NCBI RefSeq assembly: GCF_003255815.1
Contig: NC_037681.1
Location: 85,663,703 to 85,727,702, forward strand
Origin: Theropithecus gelada
Taxonomy: Eukaryota > Chordata > Mammalia > Primates > Cercopithecidae
DNA: 64,000 nt
Direction of reading: 5' to 3'
Position 1 is the first letter of the stretch. Each line of letters starts with the position of its first letter. Below, piece after piece: positions 22,881 through 33,723 of the stretch. The notes below the pieces were generated by a model that saw only the letters and a list, made by a program, of their open reading frames with translations, searched no databases and had not been told where the DNA came from. A program made the position numbers and the translations under genes.

Positions 22881-23221
22881 GTAAAATACAGCTTGGTTTG
22901 TTTGGTTTTCTCCGTCTCCACAGCTGGCACTCTTTCCACATCTCTGCTATCTGTCACCTAGACAACACAGCACCTTCCAAATGAGTGCCCCTATTTCCAG
23001 AGTGACCTTAAAACAGAAATCAGATGTTCATCCCTGCTGAATATCCTTCAGGGACTGCTCTCAGAACCCAGCTGGAATCCAAACACTGGTCCAGGAAGCC
23101 CCGCCTGCCTCTCCTGCCTCATCCAGGTGGCTCTACCCTTTGCCTCCCTCGCTTAGCCACCGTGGCCTCATCTAAGTGCCTCCACATTTAGTATCTATTC
23201 ATTCTCTAGCCAGTGTACCTC

Positions 23222-23534
23222 AGAATGCCTGGAATTCGGCCGGGCACGGTGGCCCATTCCTGTAATTCCAGCACTTTGTGAGGCCAAGGCGGGTGGATCA
23301 CTTGAGGTCAGGAGTTCGAGACCAGCCTGGCCAACATGGTGAACCCCCGACTCTACCAAAAATACAAAAATTAACTGGCCATAGTGGTGTGTGCCTGTAA
23401 TCCCAGCCACTCTGGAGGCCAAGGTAGGAGAATTGCTTGAACCTGGAGGTGGAGGTTGCAGTGAACCAAGACTGTGCCACTGCACTCCAGCCTGGGCAAC
23501 ACAGCAAGACAAATAAAAAGAATGCCTGGAATTC
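23222..23534 (+). repeat. AluS-type SINE with perfect 16-bp TSD
   Basis: Sense Alu flanked by identical agaatgcctggaattc at 23222-23237 and 23519-23534. Confidence 0.95.
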
Positions 23535-23739
23535 CTGTCTTTTCCCATCACTTGTCTCTTTCTCATCTTTCCAGCCTTAGCTTAAATGTCACCTCCTCAG
23601 GGGAGCCTTCCCTGGTCACATGATCTGAAATAGGTCATCCATGTTTTTCTTCCCTCAGCACCTCACATTTGTTTCCTTCCTAGTACTTAATGTAATAGAT
23701 CATTATTCTTTATTTGTGTATTTAATTGTCACCCTACAG

Positions 23740-24035
23740 TGGGTGCAGTGGCTCATGCCTGTAATCCCAGTATTTTGGGAGGCTGAGGCGGAAGGATCAC
23801 TTGTGTCCAGGAGTTCAAGACCAGCCTGGGCAACATAGTGAGACCCCGTCTCTATAAAAAAAAATAAAAATTAGCCAAGTGTCGTCGTGCAGACCTGTAG
23901 TCCCAGCTACTCGGGAGGCTAAGGTGGGAGGATCACTTGGGCCTGGGAGGTCGAGGCTAAAGTGAGCTGAGATGGTGCCACTGAACTTCAGCTTGGGTGA
24001 CAGAGTAAGACCCTGCCTTAAAAAAAAAAAAAGTT
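23740..24035 (+). repeat. AluJ-type SINE
   Basis: Sense Alu, J-type (ggatcacttgtgtccaggagttc; aggtcgaggctaaagtgagc), with A tail. Confidence 0.92.
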
Positions 24036-24356
24036 AAATTAAATAACTGTTTCCCCAACTACACTATAATCTCCATCTTGGGAACTACACCATCTTGTTG
24101 GCCATCATGTTGTATCGTCTTGGGGGAACAAAGACAAGCTTCAAAGAAGGAGATGGCACTTAGAAAGAATGTGCTGAATTTTCTCCTCCTTCCATTTAGC
24201 ACTGCTGCATCTTTGATTCTGTTCTGGGAGAACAACGCTTTGTCTATTTCAGTCATGGGGTTTGACTTGAAATGACCCAACCTTCGCACCAGGAAAGTCT
24301 CTTATTAGTTTAGGCAGATTACAACTGAGGCCAAAAATAATCAAGATGTTTGCTGG

Positions 24357-24660
24357 GGCCAGGGACAGTGGCTCACGCCTGTAATCCCAGCACTTTGGGA
24401 GGCAGAGGCGGGCAGATTACTTGAGGTCAGGAGTTCAAAACCAGCCTGGCCAACATGGTGAAACCCCGTCTCTACGAATAATAGAAAAAAATTAGCCAGG
24501 CATGGTGGCATGCACCCGTAATCCCAGCTACTCAGGAGACTGAGGCAGGAGAATGGCTTGAACCTGGAGGGGGAGGTTGCAGAGAGCTGAGATCGCGCCA
24601 CTACACTCCAGCCTGGATGACAGAGCAAGGCTCCGTCTCAAAAAATAAAAATAAAAAAGA
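24357..24660 (+). repeat. AluS-type SINE
   Basis: Sense full-length Alu from gggccagggacagtggctc with an A-rich AAAAT-type tail. Confidence 0.92.
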
Positions 24661-24867
24661 ATTAAAAATATGTTTGCCAGGCAAGAAGTTCACTCTCTCT
24701 CTTTCCTGTTAAAATGGCCAAAAGAGAACCTCTTTCTCCCACCTTTCTCCCACTGAGCAGTGTAGTGTGATGATGTGTGATTGGGGATTGCTATATCAGT
24801 CAAGATCCCAGCAGGAAGCAGATGGCACACTCAAACTGGACAATTTGAGGAGCAATTAGTAAGTGGA

Positions 24868-25010
24868 CTGTTGGTGGTGCACACCCGTAATCCCAGCTAC
24901 TTAGGAGGCTGAGGCGGGAGAATCTCTTGAACCCAGGAGTTCAAGGCCACAGTGAGATATGATCTCCAGCCTGGGTGACAGAGTGAGACCCTATCTCTAT
25001 TTTTTTAAAA
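24868..25010 (+). repeat. Alu right-arm fragment
   Basis: Begins within an Alu at ggtggtgcacacccgtaatcccagctac and ends gagtgagaccctatctc. The left arm is absent. Confidence 0.85.
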
Positions 25011-26519
25011 AAACCAGGGACTGTTTGCAAAAGTGTGAGCATGTGTAGTGAAAACTTAAGGAATAATGAAGTATCTTAGGGCCATTACCACCCTACGCCT
25101 ACAGAGGGTGGTTGCCGGAACACAGAGATATAGAGAGAGATGGAGACTGTCACCTCATAGATGAGGGATGAAGGCAGCCTGTGCTGTACACCACGGAGGA
25201 CAGAGACTTAATTAATACCCCAGCCATCCATGGATCCCATGCTGGTGGTCCTCACTGGCCAAAACCAAGTGGAAGACAGAAGGCAAGGAAGCCCATGAAT
25301 CTAAGCTAGATCATCCTCCAAGGGCACTGAGCAGGGGAGAAGAATAGAGATGTGAAGAGGCAGAAGGAAGATACGGAGCACACCTACCTGCTAGGGGAGG
25401 ACTGAAAGAGTCACTGGGGGTTCTGAACGCAAGCCGACACGGCAAAAGGTAGAAGAGGAAAATGGAGTAAAACCAAGTCACCTGCGGTGCTGTCCAAGCT
25501 GCGGAACAGACGTCACCTGAAGCTAACTAAATACCTCGGTATTTCTCAGTATAGGAGCCAAGAGTTTCCCTCTATTGTCTGGGTGTTACTTGAAACCTAA
25601 AGAGCCCTCACAGATGTAACGAGTTCTTCGAGTATGACTGAGGTTTCAGTAAGCAGAAATGGAGAAATAACTTTCCAGAAACAGGGAACAGAATAAGCAA
25701 AGGCCAAGGTGAAAATGAGGGGCATGTTTGGGGATCCGTGAGTAGGCAGTTGACTGGAGCCTATGGGCCAAGTAGAAAAGTATTAGGAGAAGATTCCAGA
25801 AAGGTAAGTGGGGTCTCATAGACTGGAAGTCCTAGAGCTGCCAGGTCAAGGAGTTGGGAGCTCATGCAACTGGTAATGGAGAACCACCAAAAGGTGAACT
25901 GTTGTGATTGTAATTATTTTGTTCACGGTTTCTTTGGGGTCCTGGGAGTGTGTGGTGGCTGGTATGTGTAATTGTGATTAACTTTATATCATGAAAAGTC
26001 AGTCACCAAAAGGCAGAAGAGGCTAGATGGGACTCACCTGTAGAACTGGACGGAGGGTTCTGCGACTGCCACCGAATCTGCTCCAGGATCCTGCCGCGTC
26101 CCCTTCCACCCAGAGTAAACCATTTCCACTTACTACGGACTCCACCTTGTGGTCATGCTTGAGAACTGCACCACTGCCTCCGCGGTTCTACCCACAAGGG
26201 CAACAGGATCACCACCCTCTTTCCTTGTCCCTCTCATACCTTTAGGTCTCTTAAAAAAATGAAAGCAACAGTGTACAGAAAGAAGTATAAAGGAAAAATT
26301 ATTTCAAAATTAAAATTTAAAGCAAAATTAAAATAAAAAACAAAAGTATACGAAGATAAAGTCTATTTTGTGAGATTTCATGTATCTTAAACAAATGGGT
26401 CTCAAAACAAATATATTCTTTAACCCTCTGTACATCCTCTTCTATTAGTGTTATCTGTTTTCATTAATTTCTTCAAAGCCCCAATGGGCCAGGCGGTTAA
26501 AGACATTTTCACACTTATG
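25011..26519. other. Unique and old unassigned repeat-like intergenic sequence
   Basis: Surrounding the Alu fragment, 'gatcccagcaggaagcagatggcacactcaaactgg' and the GA-rich block to about 25450 look like an old interspersed repeat, family unassigned. 26260-26360 is AT-rich. No gene recognised. Confidence 0.4.
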
Positions 26520-26796
26520 GCCGGGCACTGTGGGAGGCCAAGGCGGGAGGATCGCTTGAGGCCAGGAGTTGGAGACCAGCATGGCCAATATGGTGAAACC
26601 CCGTCTCTACTAAAAATTCAGAAAACATCTGGGCGTGGCGGTGCGTTCCTGTAGTACCAGCTACTTGAGAGGCTGAGGCAGGGGAATCACTTGAATCCGG
26701 GAGGTGGAGGCTGCAGTGAGCCGAAATCATGCTACTGCACTCCAGCCTAGGCGACAGAATGAGACTGTCTCAAAAAAAAAAAAAAAAAAAAAAAGT
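26520..26796 (+). repeat. Alu SINE with 5' internal deletion
   Basis: Starts ggccgggcac and jumps to tgtgggaggccaaggcggg, missing 'ggctcacgcctgtaatcccagcacttt'-type sequence. The rest is a full Alu with A tail. Confidence 0.9.
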
Positions 26797-26998
26797 CACA
26801 TTTAATCCTTACGGTAGTTTGGTAGGCATAAATGCTACTATCCTCATTTCACAAATAAGGAAATCTAGGCATATGGGCTCAGAGAGTTTTAACAACCTGC
26901 CCAAGGCCACACAGCTGATTAGTTGGGACAGTTGGAATTTGAATTTGGTCAGTTACCTCCAAAACACAGGCATTTCCCACCAAACCACATTGCCTCTT
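26797..26998 (-). repeat. MIR, antisense
   Basis: 'cctcatttcacaaataaggaaatctaggc...caacctgcccaaggccacacagctgattag' is the reverse MIR core. Confidence 0.8.
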
Positions 26999-27309
26999 AG
27001 TTGATAGGATTTTCATCTACTCGATTTTCAACTGGAAATTAGTAAGGAGATCTTGATTGTTGCCTCTCCCTCACTTCTTCACCCATATGCAGATATGGGT
27101 TATTGATAGCACCTCCTGAATGATACGGGATGTTGTCCCTTTCTCTCTCCCCATGCCATAATCTCAGATAATCTCAGTCTGGCCCTTCCTCGCATTTCAT
27201 ACGAAATATTGCAATTGCTTCCTACGAGGTTTCCAGTGTTTCCCCCATCCCACCCTACTGAAGAGAGGGTTCTAGTTTTAAAATCCAAATCTGAAAAGCC
27301 TCAATCCAT

Positions 27310-27480
27310 TTAGGCCATACATGTGGCATTTAAGCCACATGTATCAAGATGCTTAAAAATGTCTATATCCTTTCAATCAGTAATTCTACTTCTGTGAATC
27401 TATCTTTTAAAAAAATTCCTGTGTATAAAAAAGTTATATGTACAAAGATGGTCAGGCAGTATTATTGATGTAGTATACCT
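27310..27480 (+). repeat. L1M-type ORF2 fragment, sense
   Basis: 'tatcctttcaatcagtaattctacttctgtgaatctatctttt' matches the L1 ORF2 stretch around 'cccagcaattccacttctagg'. Confidence 0.55.
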
Positions 27481-27511
27481 CTTCCTTACAAAATTTTTAA
27501 ATTTCCTTTAT

Positions 27512-27800
27512 GAGGCTGGGAATGGCGGCTCCCATCTGTAATCCCAGGGCTGTGGGAGGCCACGGAGGGAGGATTGCTTGAGGCCAGGAGTCTAAGATCA
27601 GCCTGGGCAACATAATAAGAACCCATATTTACAAAAAAAAATTTTAATTAAACTGTAACAGCCAGGCATGGTGGCATGCACCTATAGTCCTAAGCTAAGG
27701 CAGGAGGATCATTTGAGCCCAGGAATTTGAAGCTGCAGTGAGCTATCATCATGCCACTGCACTCCAGCCTGGGATAGAGCAAGACCCCCTCTCTAAACAA
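27512..27800 (+). repeat. AluJo-type SINE
   Basis: Sense, highly diverged Alu (aggccaggagtctaagatcagcctgggcaac; atttgagcccaggaatttgaagctgcag). Confidence 0.9.
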
Positions 27801-27812
27801 AACAAATAATAA

Positions 27813-28297
27813 GGCTGGGCGTGGTGGTTCACGCCTGTAATCCCAGCACTTTGGGAGGCCGAGGCGGGTGGATCACGAGGTCAGGAGATTAAGACCATCC
27901 TGACTAACATGGTGAAACCCTGTCTCTACTAAAAACACAAAAAATTAGCCGGGCATGGTGGCAGGTACCTGTAGTCCCAGCTACTCAGGAGGCTGAGGCA
28001 GGAGAACGTCATGAACCCAGGAGGCGGAGCTTGCAGTGAGTGGAGATCACGCCACTGCACTCCAGCCTAGGCAACAGAGCGAGACTCCATCTCAAAAAAA
28101 AAAAAAGAATTAGCCGGGCATGGTAGCGCACACCTATAATCCCAGCTACTCAGGAGGCTGATGCAGGAGAATTGCTTGAACCCAGGAGTAGGAGGCTGAA
28201 GTGAGCAGAGATCGCACCACTGCACTCCAGCCTGGGCTACAGAGCGAGACTCCGTCTCAAAAAAAAAAAAAAAAAAAAAAAAAAAGGAGGGGAAAGA
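27813..28297 (+). mobile_element. Three-armed Alu: AluY plus extra right arm, in one TSD pair
   Basis: A complete AluY-type element (27813-28106) is followed directly by a second right arm (28108-28286) and A tail. No duplication lies between them. The composite is bracketed by aaaacaaataataa on the left (27799-27812) and right (28298-28311). This suggests a trimer that inserted as one unit, or an arm expansion after insertion. Confidence 0.85.
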
Positions 28298-28303
28298 AAA
28301 ACA

Positions 28304-28320
28304 AATAATAATAATAATAA
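28304..28320 (+). repeat. (AAT)n microsatellite
   Basis: Short run of AAT/ATA units immediately after the composite Alu. Confidence 0.9.
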
Positions 28321-29265
28321 ATTTAAACCAACTTAATTTCTACTCCAAACCCAATAGGATTTTCTACTTCAGGCCATCCTTCAAGGTCCTAGGAAGACCC
28401 TCTAGTTATAGATCATTACTGGTCACTGCCAAGGCCACCAGGGCCCAATTTATCTGGTTCCCTCAGTTCTAACAGCCCACTAGCTTTCACGCCACCCTTG
28501 GGACACAGGGATATTTGGTGAGGCTGGGAGCCCTGTAACTGTTCCTCTCTGAGGTCTGGCCACTTCCCTGGGTGTTGTCAGAGGGCAGGGCACAAGTCCC
28601 AGCTGTTGCAGGACCCTGGACCCCTCCCCTGGCTTGGAGCAATCTTTTACCCTGGGGGAAATCCACCACTGTCTGCTCAGGTTTCCCTCAGAGCCACTTC
28701 CTGTCTCCTCTCCCTCCAGTATGCTGTACACTCAGACACTTCAGGGGGCTTAGGCTTTTGAAAACAAAGCCAGGAAAGGAAGTGTTTTGCAGGCAATTTC
28801 TGCCTTCATCCTGCCAGCCCCTGAGGAAAGTAAAACAAAGCCTGCCTGAGGAGGAAAAGCGGGGAAATACAAGGAGAAATTCCACATTTGTAGCTCAAAA
28901 AGTTATCCTACCTCAAGATGCTTAACGATGAGACAATGTCATAAGATGTAAATGTTCGACATGAAGTCTGCGGGTTGTACATAGATGTTGATGCAGCCTG
29001 AACCATACAGTTGGCAAAACTAATTCACTTCACTTACTCATTTCAGATGCAAATTTCCAAAGTTCTGGTGAAAATGGTTGAAGGAATAGTGTTACAGCAA
29101 CTGCCCTTGTCTTTTCCAGCTTTACATTCTCTTCCATGCCTATGGAAATCTCTTCCCTGTCTGTAGCTTTAAGCATTACATCTATATGATCGACCATCCC
29201 ATCTTCATCTCCATCCATGACTTCCTAACTTGAGCTCCATGTCTCCAACAAAACAAAAGGCAGGG
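28321..29265. other. Unique intergenic sequence, nothing recognised
   Basis: Short open frames on both strands without recognisable domains. No repeat family identified. Confidence 0.5.
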
Positions 29266-29575
29266 CGGGGTGTGGTGGCTCATGCCTGTAATCCCAGCAC
29301 TTTGGGAGGCCACGGTGGGCAGATCACAAGGTCTGGAGATCGAGACCATCCTGGCTAACACAGTGAAATACAGTCTCTACTAAAAATACAAAAAATTAGC
29401 TGGGTGTTGTGGTGCTAGCCTGTAGTCTCAGCTACTCAGGAGGCTGAGGCAGGAGAATCGCTTGAACCCTGTAGGCAGAGGTTGCAGTGAGCCGAGATCG
29501 TGCCACTGCTCTCCAGCCTCGGCGACAGAGCAAGACTCCATCTCAAAACATTAAAAATTAAAAAAAAAAAAAAAA
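29266..29575 (+). repeat. AluS/Y-type SINE
   Basis: Sense Alu. Flanks acaaaaggcag / acacaaggcag are a near-perfect target-site duplication. Confidence 0.93.
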
Positions 29576-29730
29576 GACACAAGGCAGCACCACCTGGGAA
29601 TCTCACTTTCACTTTCATGCCCCAAATCAACTCATTGTCTTTACCCCAAGTCAGCTTCCTCTACACATGTCTCATTCCATTAATGAAACAGAAGGGTAAG
29701 GTCTCAGCAAAGTTCTTTCCTCTACAGTGC

Positions 29731-30321
29731 TGTTAGAAACGCTTGTTCCCTGGTGCCACGAAGAAATAGCACTAGAACATAAATTTAATTTTCTCAGCAA
29801 GGCAATTTTTACTTCTATAGAAGGGTGCAACTAGCAAATGGAGTAATGGCAAGAGCACACCTGGACAGGGAAGGGGAAGGAGTTCTTATTCCTGAGGTAG
29901 GTAGCCCCTACTGCTGTGTTGTTCCCCTATTGGCTAGGGTTGGACCACACAGTCTAAGCTAATTCCAACTGGCTATTTTAAAGAGAGCAGGGGTATGAGC
30001 CAGAGTAGCAGGGTGAGTAGTGTGGCAGGAAAGACGGTTAGGAACAGGTAACTGAAGGTGACTTAGGTCAGAGCAGGTGACCAGGGGTGACTCAGGTCAA
30101 AGCAGGTGACTGGGAGGAGTCAGGATGGAGCAGGTGACCAGGGGAACAGATGTGAACTACTGATTAGGACAAGTGGGAAAGTTGTTTACTGAAACCAGAA
30201 GCAAAGGGGTGAAGAGCACCAGGAAGTTAAACTTTAAAATGGAGAATCAAAGAATAAGAGAGCTGAACATACTGACATACTGATTCTTTGAAGAGAAACT
30301 TGGGGTTCACTATATTTAACA
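29731..30321 (-). mobile_element. ERV1-type LTR (3' LTR of a minus-strand provirus remnant)
   Basis: A 591-bp element with TG...CA ends (tgttagaaac ... tatatttaaca). Orientation is set by the purine-rich tract next to it at 30322-30335: read on the minus strand it is aagatggggga just before TGTTAAATATAG. Env-like frames continue upstream on that strand. The LTR contains a 28-29-bp tandem array at 30046-30137. The family name is not assigned. Confidence 0.75.
30046..30137. promoter_or_regulatory. Four tandem DR4-type nuclear-receptor half-site repeats in the LTR
   Basis: AGGTMA-like half-sites spaced by 4 nt occur at 30046-30061 (aggtaa ctga aggtga), 30065-30080 (aggtca gagc aggtga), 30094-30109 (aggtca aagc aggtga) and, degenerate, 30122-30137 (aggatg gagc aggtga). 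DR4 is the known preference of TR-RXR and LXR-RXR heterodimers. Binding here is inference only. Confidence 0.5.
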
Positions 30322-30339
30322 ATCCCCCATCTTGAAATT

Positions 30340-31130
30340 TTACAGTTCTTTCTCTTCAAACTTCCTTAACATGTCTTGGCTTAGTTGTTCTGCTTGATTC
30401 TCTAAAAGAAAAAGCTTCTCTGAACAAGGTAGAGGAGAATTAAGGGAGGTTTTAGTAAGTGCTGCCTCTGTGAGTCTGTACACCAGCCCATGGATGCATG
30501 GTATGACACAACACCCAACAAGAAAGCGTACACTGGCCAAGCATGGTGGCTCACGCCTGTAATTCCAGCACTTTGGGAGGCCGAGGTGGGCAGATCACGA
30601 GGTCAGGAGATCGAGAGCATCCTGGCTAACACGGTGAAACCCCGTCTCTACTAAAAATACAAAAAATTAGCCGGGCGTGGTGGTGGGCGCCTGTAGTCCC
30701 AGCCACTCGGGAGGCTGAGGCAGGAGAATGGTGTGAACCTGGGAAGTGGAGTTTGCAGTAAGCCGAGATCGCGCCACTACACTCCAGCCTGGGAGACAGC
30801 AAAAACTCCAATTCAGAAAAAAAAAAAAGAAAGAAAGAAAGAAAGAAAGTATATAGCTACTATGGCTGCAAGAGAAGTAAGAATTGAGGCTATGATTCCT
30901 TTCCATTTACCAAACCATTTTTCTAGCCACCTTGTAAAGGGGTCATTTACCCCTGGGTTTTTGGCTAACTCACTGGACAGAGAAGTTAGACCTTGCAATG
31001 CCTTTGTTATACTTCCATCAGGGGTGATGTTGTTTGGGATGAAGGTACAACCTTGAGTTTTAATCATGATGCAAACTCCTCCTCTTTCTGCTAATATCAT
31101 GTCTAAGCCTATTCTATTTTCCCAAGCCAT
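30340..31130 (-). pseudogene. Endogenous retroviral env (TM) remnant, split by AluY
   Basis: Read on the minus strand, 31130-30849 gives part of a gammaretrovirus-like transmembrane subunit. It includes the immunosuppressive-domain-like stretch ENRIGLDMILAERGGVC and the following cysteine motif, which reads C-X6-G-C instead of the family's usual C-X6-C-C. The frame continues to the start of a membrane-spanning segment, where an AluY is inserted (30535-30848). The cytoplasmic side resumes at 30540-30340 with a GCCVIPCIHGL stretch. The gene is therefore broken by an insertion, a lost cysteine and further stops upstream; it cannot make a full envelope protein. Exact family not assigned. Confidence 0.75.
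30535..30848 (+). mobile_element. AluY inserted in the ERV env remnant
   Basis: Little-diverged sense Alu with Y-type wording (gatcacgaggtcaggagatcgag; cctggctaacacggtg). The tail has become (GAAA)n. Flanks aagaaagcgtaca / aagaaagtata suggest a target-site duplication. Confidence 0.9.
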
Positions 31131-32728
31131 CTGGCTAGTAGCCCCTAACTGCTCAGCTATTCCTTTAACAGCATCTCTAATGTAGTTAATAAACCACTGT
31201 TGATTGTAATAAATGTAATTTATCTAATCTATGTTCTAATTAATTGTCACCCATCAAAATATTGACTTAAATCCTGCAGCTATTTGATCTTGGGCTTTAA
31301 ATTCATCTGGTACTCCTCATGGAGCTCTAATAGCGTTTATATAAACATGGGAGTCAAAGGACCCATGTGAGGCACTTCTTTTTTTAACGCTTTTCTTTTT
31401 TTTTTTCTCTGTGTTGACAGAATGCTAGGGTAAAAGGGATGACCAATTGGACTAGGGCACAAGTGCTGCTCTAATTACTTGGCAGAGCACAGTACCCAGC
31501 AATAGTCCCATGCAATACCACCACACATCTGCTTGGAGATGAACCAGGGCAGACTGATTGGTAAGCTCTTCAAAAGGCTTGGTTTCACTGCACCCTGTTA
31601 AGTCTTCAAGGAATGCTAACTCTCCCCTGCTCCCACCCCGCCACCCGCCCCTCAGCAGTGAAAGGCACAAGGTGAAGGTGAAGTTAACATCAGGGGCCGC
31701 ATGGCCCTCGGGGGCTGACCCACAGGGCTCTTAACCTCAGGGAACAGCAGTGAAAGAGTCTTGCATGACTCATCGCCCCAGGCTGTGGGGTTCTGGAAGA
31801 AGAGAGATACCGTACAGTTCATGCTCGGTCCACGAGAAGACCACCCAACTGGAAAGGGGACAATCTGGGTCTCTGGTCTGCCTGTCGCACAAGCCTAACG
31901 TCGCTTTGTTTAGTGTGTGAACAGAATATTTAATCCATTCCAGCCAAGCATTTGCGTCCTGATACCGTTTCAATTGCTATAGTTTGTTTTAAATATTTAA
32001 CCTCTACAACAACTACTTTGGTTTTATCATTGGGTAGATAACATGAAAAGGTTTGGTTAGCAGAGAAGTTAGGAGAGGGAGAAGGGGGTGCAGGAGGTGG
32101 CGAGGCAATGAACAGCATTTCAAAGCATCCTGAGACTTCTGCTCCTATGCTATGGAACTCTGGGGAGCAGAGATGGTAATCTGTCTCAATTACATTGGTC
32201 TACCTGACAATGGGCAGGGGTAACTCCTTTAGTCAAATGAATATATGGTTTTAAGAAACTGCAAGTACTAGTTGGGGCAGCCCATCCTTGTTCTTTAATA
32301 TTTTATACAGTATTGGACCGACTTTGGCAGAGAAGATCTGCTCTAGGAGGACAAGATTTCCAGTTTACACTGGAATCTTCGTCAAGCTCTTCTCAAATTA
32401 ATTTATCCCAGTTAACAGATTTTTAGTCTGAAAAGAGCTAGGAAGGATAAAGCTACTTTTCTGAAGTGGAGAGTTGCTTCTGACTTGGCAAGTCTCCACA
32501 GGGTATAACAAGGCAAGCATCAAATGTAATAGTTTGAGGTGAAATCGACTTGGTTACATTAATAACTAGGTGGTCAGCAATACAGTGAGAAAAGAGGAAG
32601 GAGTAATCAAATAGATAAAAGAGAGTTAAATTTTTCTCAGCTTTAGTTTGGTAGGGTTTTCCCCCAGGACCATGGCCCATGACTCTGGAGGGAGTGGCAC
32701 TTTCCTGACTCTGCTGTGATGGCTCCAT
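31131..32728 (-). pseudogene. ERV env surface-subunit region, decayed
   Basis: Between the TM remnant and the pol end, the minus strand has only short frames in shifting registers (31670-31452, 31973-31770, 32118-31930, 32728-32453). Their order and position fit an env surface subunit with several frameshifts and stops. The frame at 32728-32453 lies where env normally overlaps the end of pol. Assignment rests on position more than on sequence. Confidence 0.5.
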
Positions 32729-32821
32729 TCTTTTTCTGCTGCCCAGATTGCAGTTTCAGTAGTTAGGAGCACTAGGTAAGGTCCTTCCCAGGCCGGTTCG
32801 AGTTTTTACTTCTCTCCAACT
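32700..32821 (-). pseudogene. ERV pol (integrase C-terminus) fragment
   Basis: On the minus strand this reads ...KLEPAWEGPYLVLLTTE..., the conserved C-terminal part of gammaretrovirus-type integrase, overlapping the env start in another frame. Pol sequence stops abruptly near 32821. The rest of pol, gag and a 5' LTR in the expected orientation are absent. Confidence 0.65.
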
Positions 32822-32866
32822 CGAGTGCTATTTCTTTGCAGCATTGGGGAACAAGCATTTCTAACA
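32822..32866 (+). repeat. Inverted terminal fragment of the same ERV LTR
   Basis: 'gagtgctatttctttgcagcattggggaacaagcatttctaaca' is about 85% identical to the reverse complement of 29731-29776. It is the final ~45 bp of the LTR but in the opposite orientation, ending exactly at the terminal CA. Confidence 0.7.
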
Positions 32867-33664
32867 CTGCCCCCTTATAAAAGCCTCAAAATGCTTGTAC
32901 AAGTCCATGACTTAGGGGACTTAGGGGCTCCTTTGTGGAAGTTGCTCTGTTTGTTACCACCCTGCAGGCAAATAAATGGATTGGATGGAGACTGGTCCCA
33001 AGGGCATCTAAGCTATTGGTCAATCCAGACCTTCTGAAGTAGCCTGGAGTGAAAATCCAGATCAACAAGAACACCCTCTGTTAAACAGTGACCAGCCAAG
33101 CCATCAGATCATCTCTCTTGGGGCTTTAAAGAGACACAGACAGAGGGGGTTGTTACTGGCAGGAGAGTAAAAACGGAAACAGAAAGAGGTAGTAGCTGAG
33201 CTACCCTAATGAGCCTCCAAGCATGTAAACTAGATCATCAGGAACTCTGCTGATATGATTCTCTCCTACAGCAGGGGAGCACTCTGGGCAGCTGGGAGTA
33301 GAGGAGTAGAAGAAAGTATAGCAGATGTTTCTCTTCTTTTCACTTTCTCCTCCCTCTTTTCCTTCTTTTTCTTTTCTTATCCATCCCCGCCCCTTTTTGT
33401 TTTTTTTTTTCCATCTACTCAGTGTCTGAATACTTCCCTATTTGAGAGACAGGGCCACAATTCTCACTATGGAAGCTGTGAGGGTCAGGTACTTTCTGAC
33501 CTCACACCTTGGAAGCTGGAGCTTGGGTACATGATCCTGCTAGTGAACCAGAGACTCAGGGTCAGTTGAGAAATAACTTACTGCTGCAGCATCAAATGTT
33601 AGCCTGACAGCATGTAGTATGCAGTGGCTATGGTGCCAACAGCAGTGTGTTCACCTGTCAGCAC
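32867..33664. other. Unassigned sequence with a CT-rich tract
   Basis: No recognised gene. A polypyrimidine tract occupies about 33329-33412. The 33420-33660 block may be an old LTR fragment, but I cannot assign it. Confidence 0.4.
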
Positions 33665-33723
33665 ATAAAACTGCAGATCTACAGAAAAGTTGAAAGATTA
33701 CAATGGATATACCCTTTACCTAG

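Larger units (their letters stand above)
22960..24130 (+). repeat. L2 LINE 3' region, interrupted by two Alus
   Basis: 'cagccttagcttaaatgtcacctcctcaggggagccttccctggtcac' is a clear L2 3'-end signature. 'ctacactataatctccatcttgggaac' after the second Alu continues it. An Alu lies at 23238-23518 and another at 23740-24035. Confidence 0.75.
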
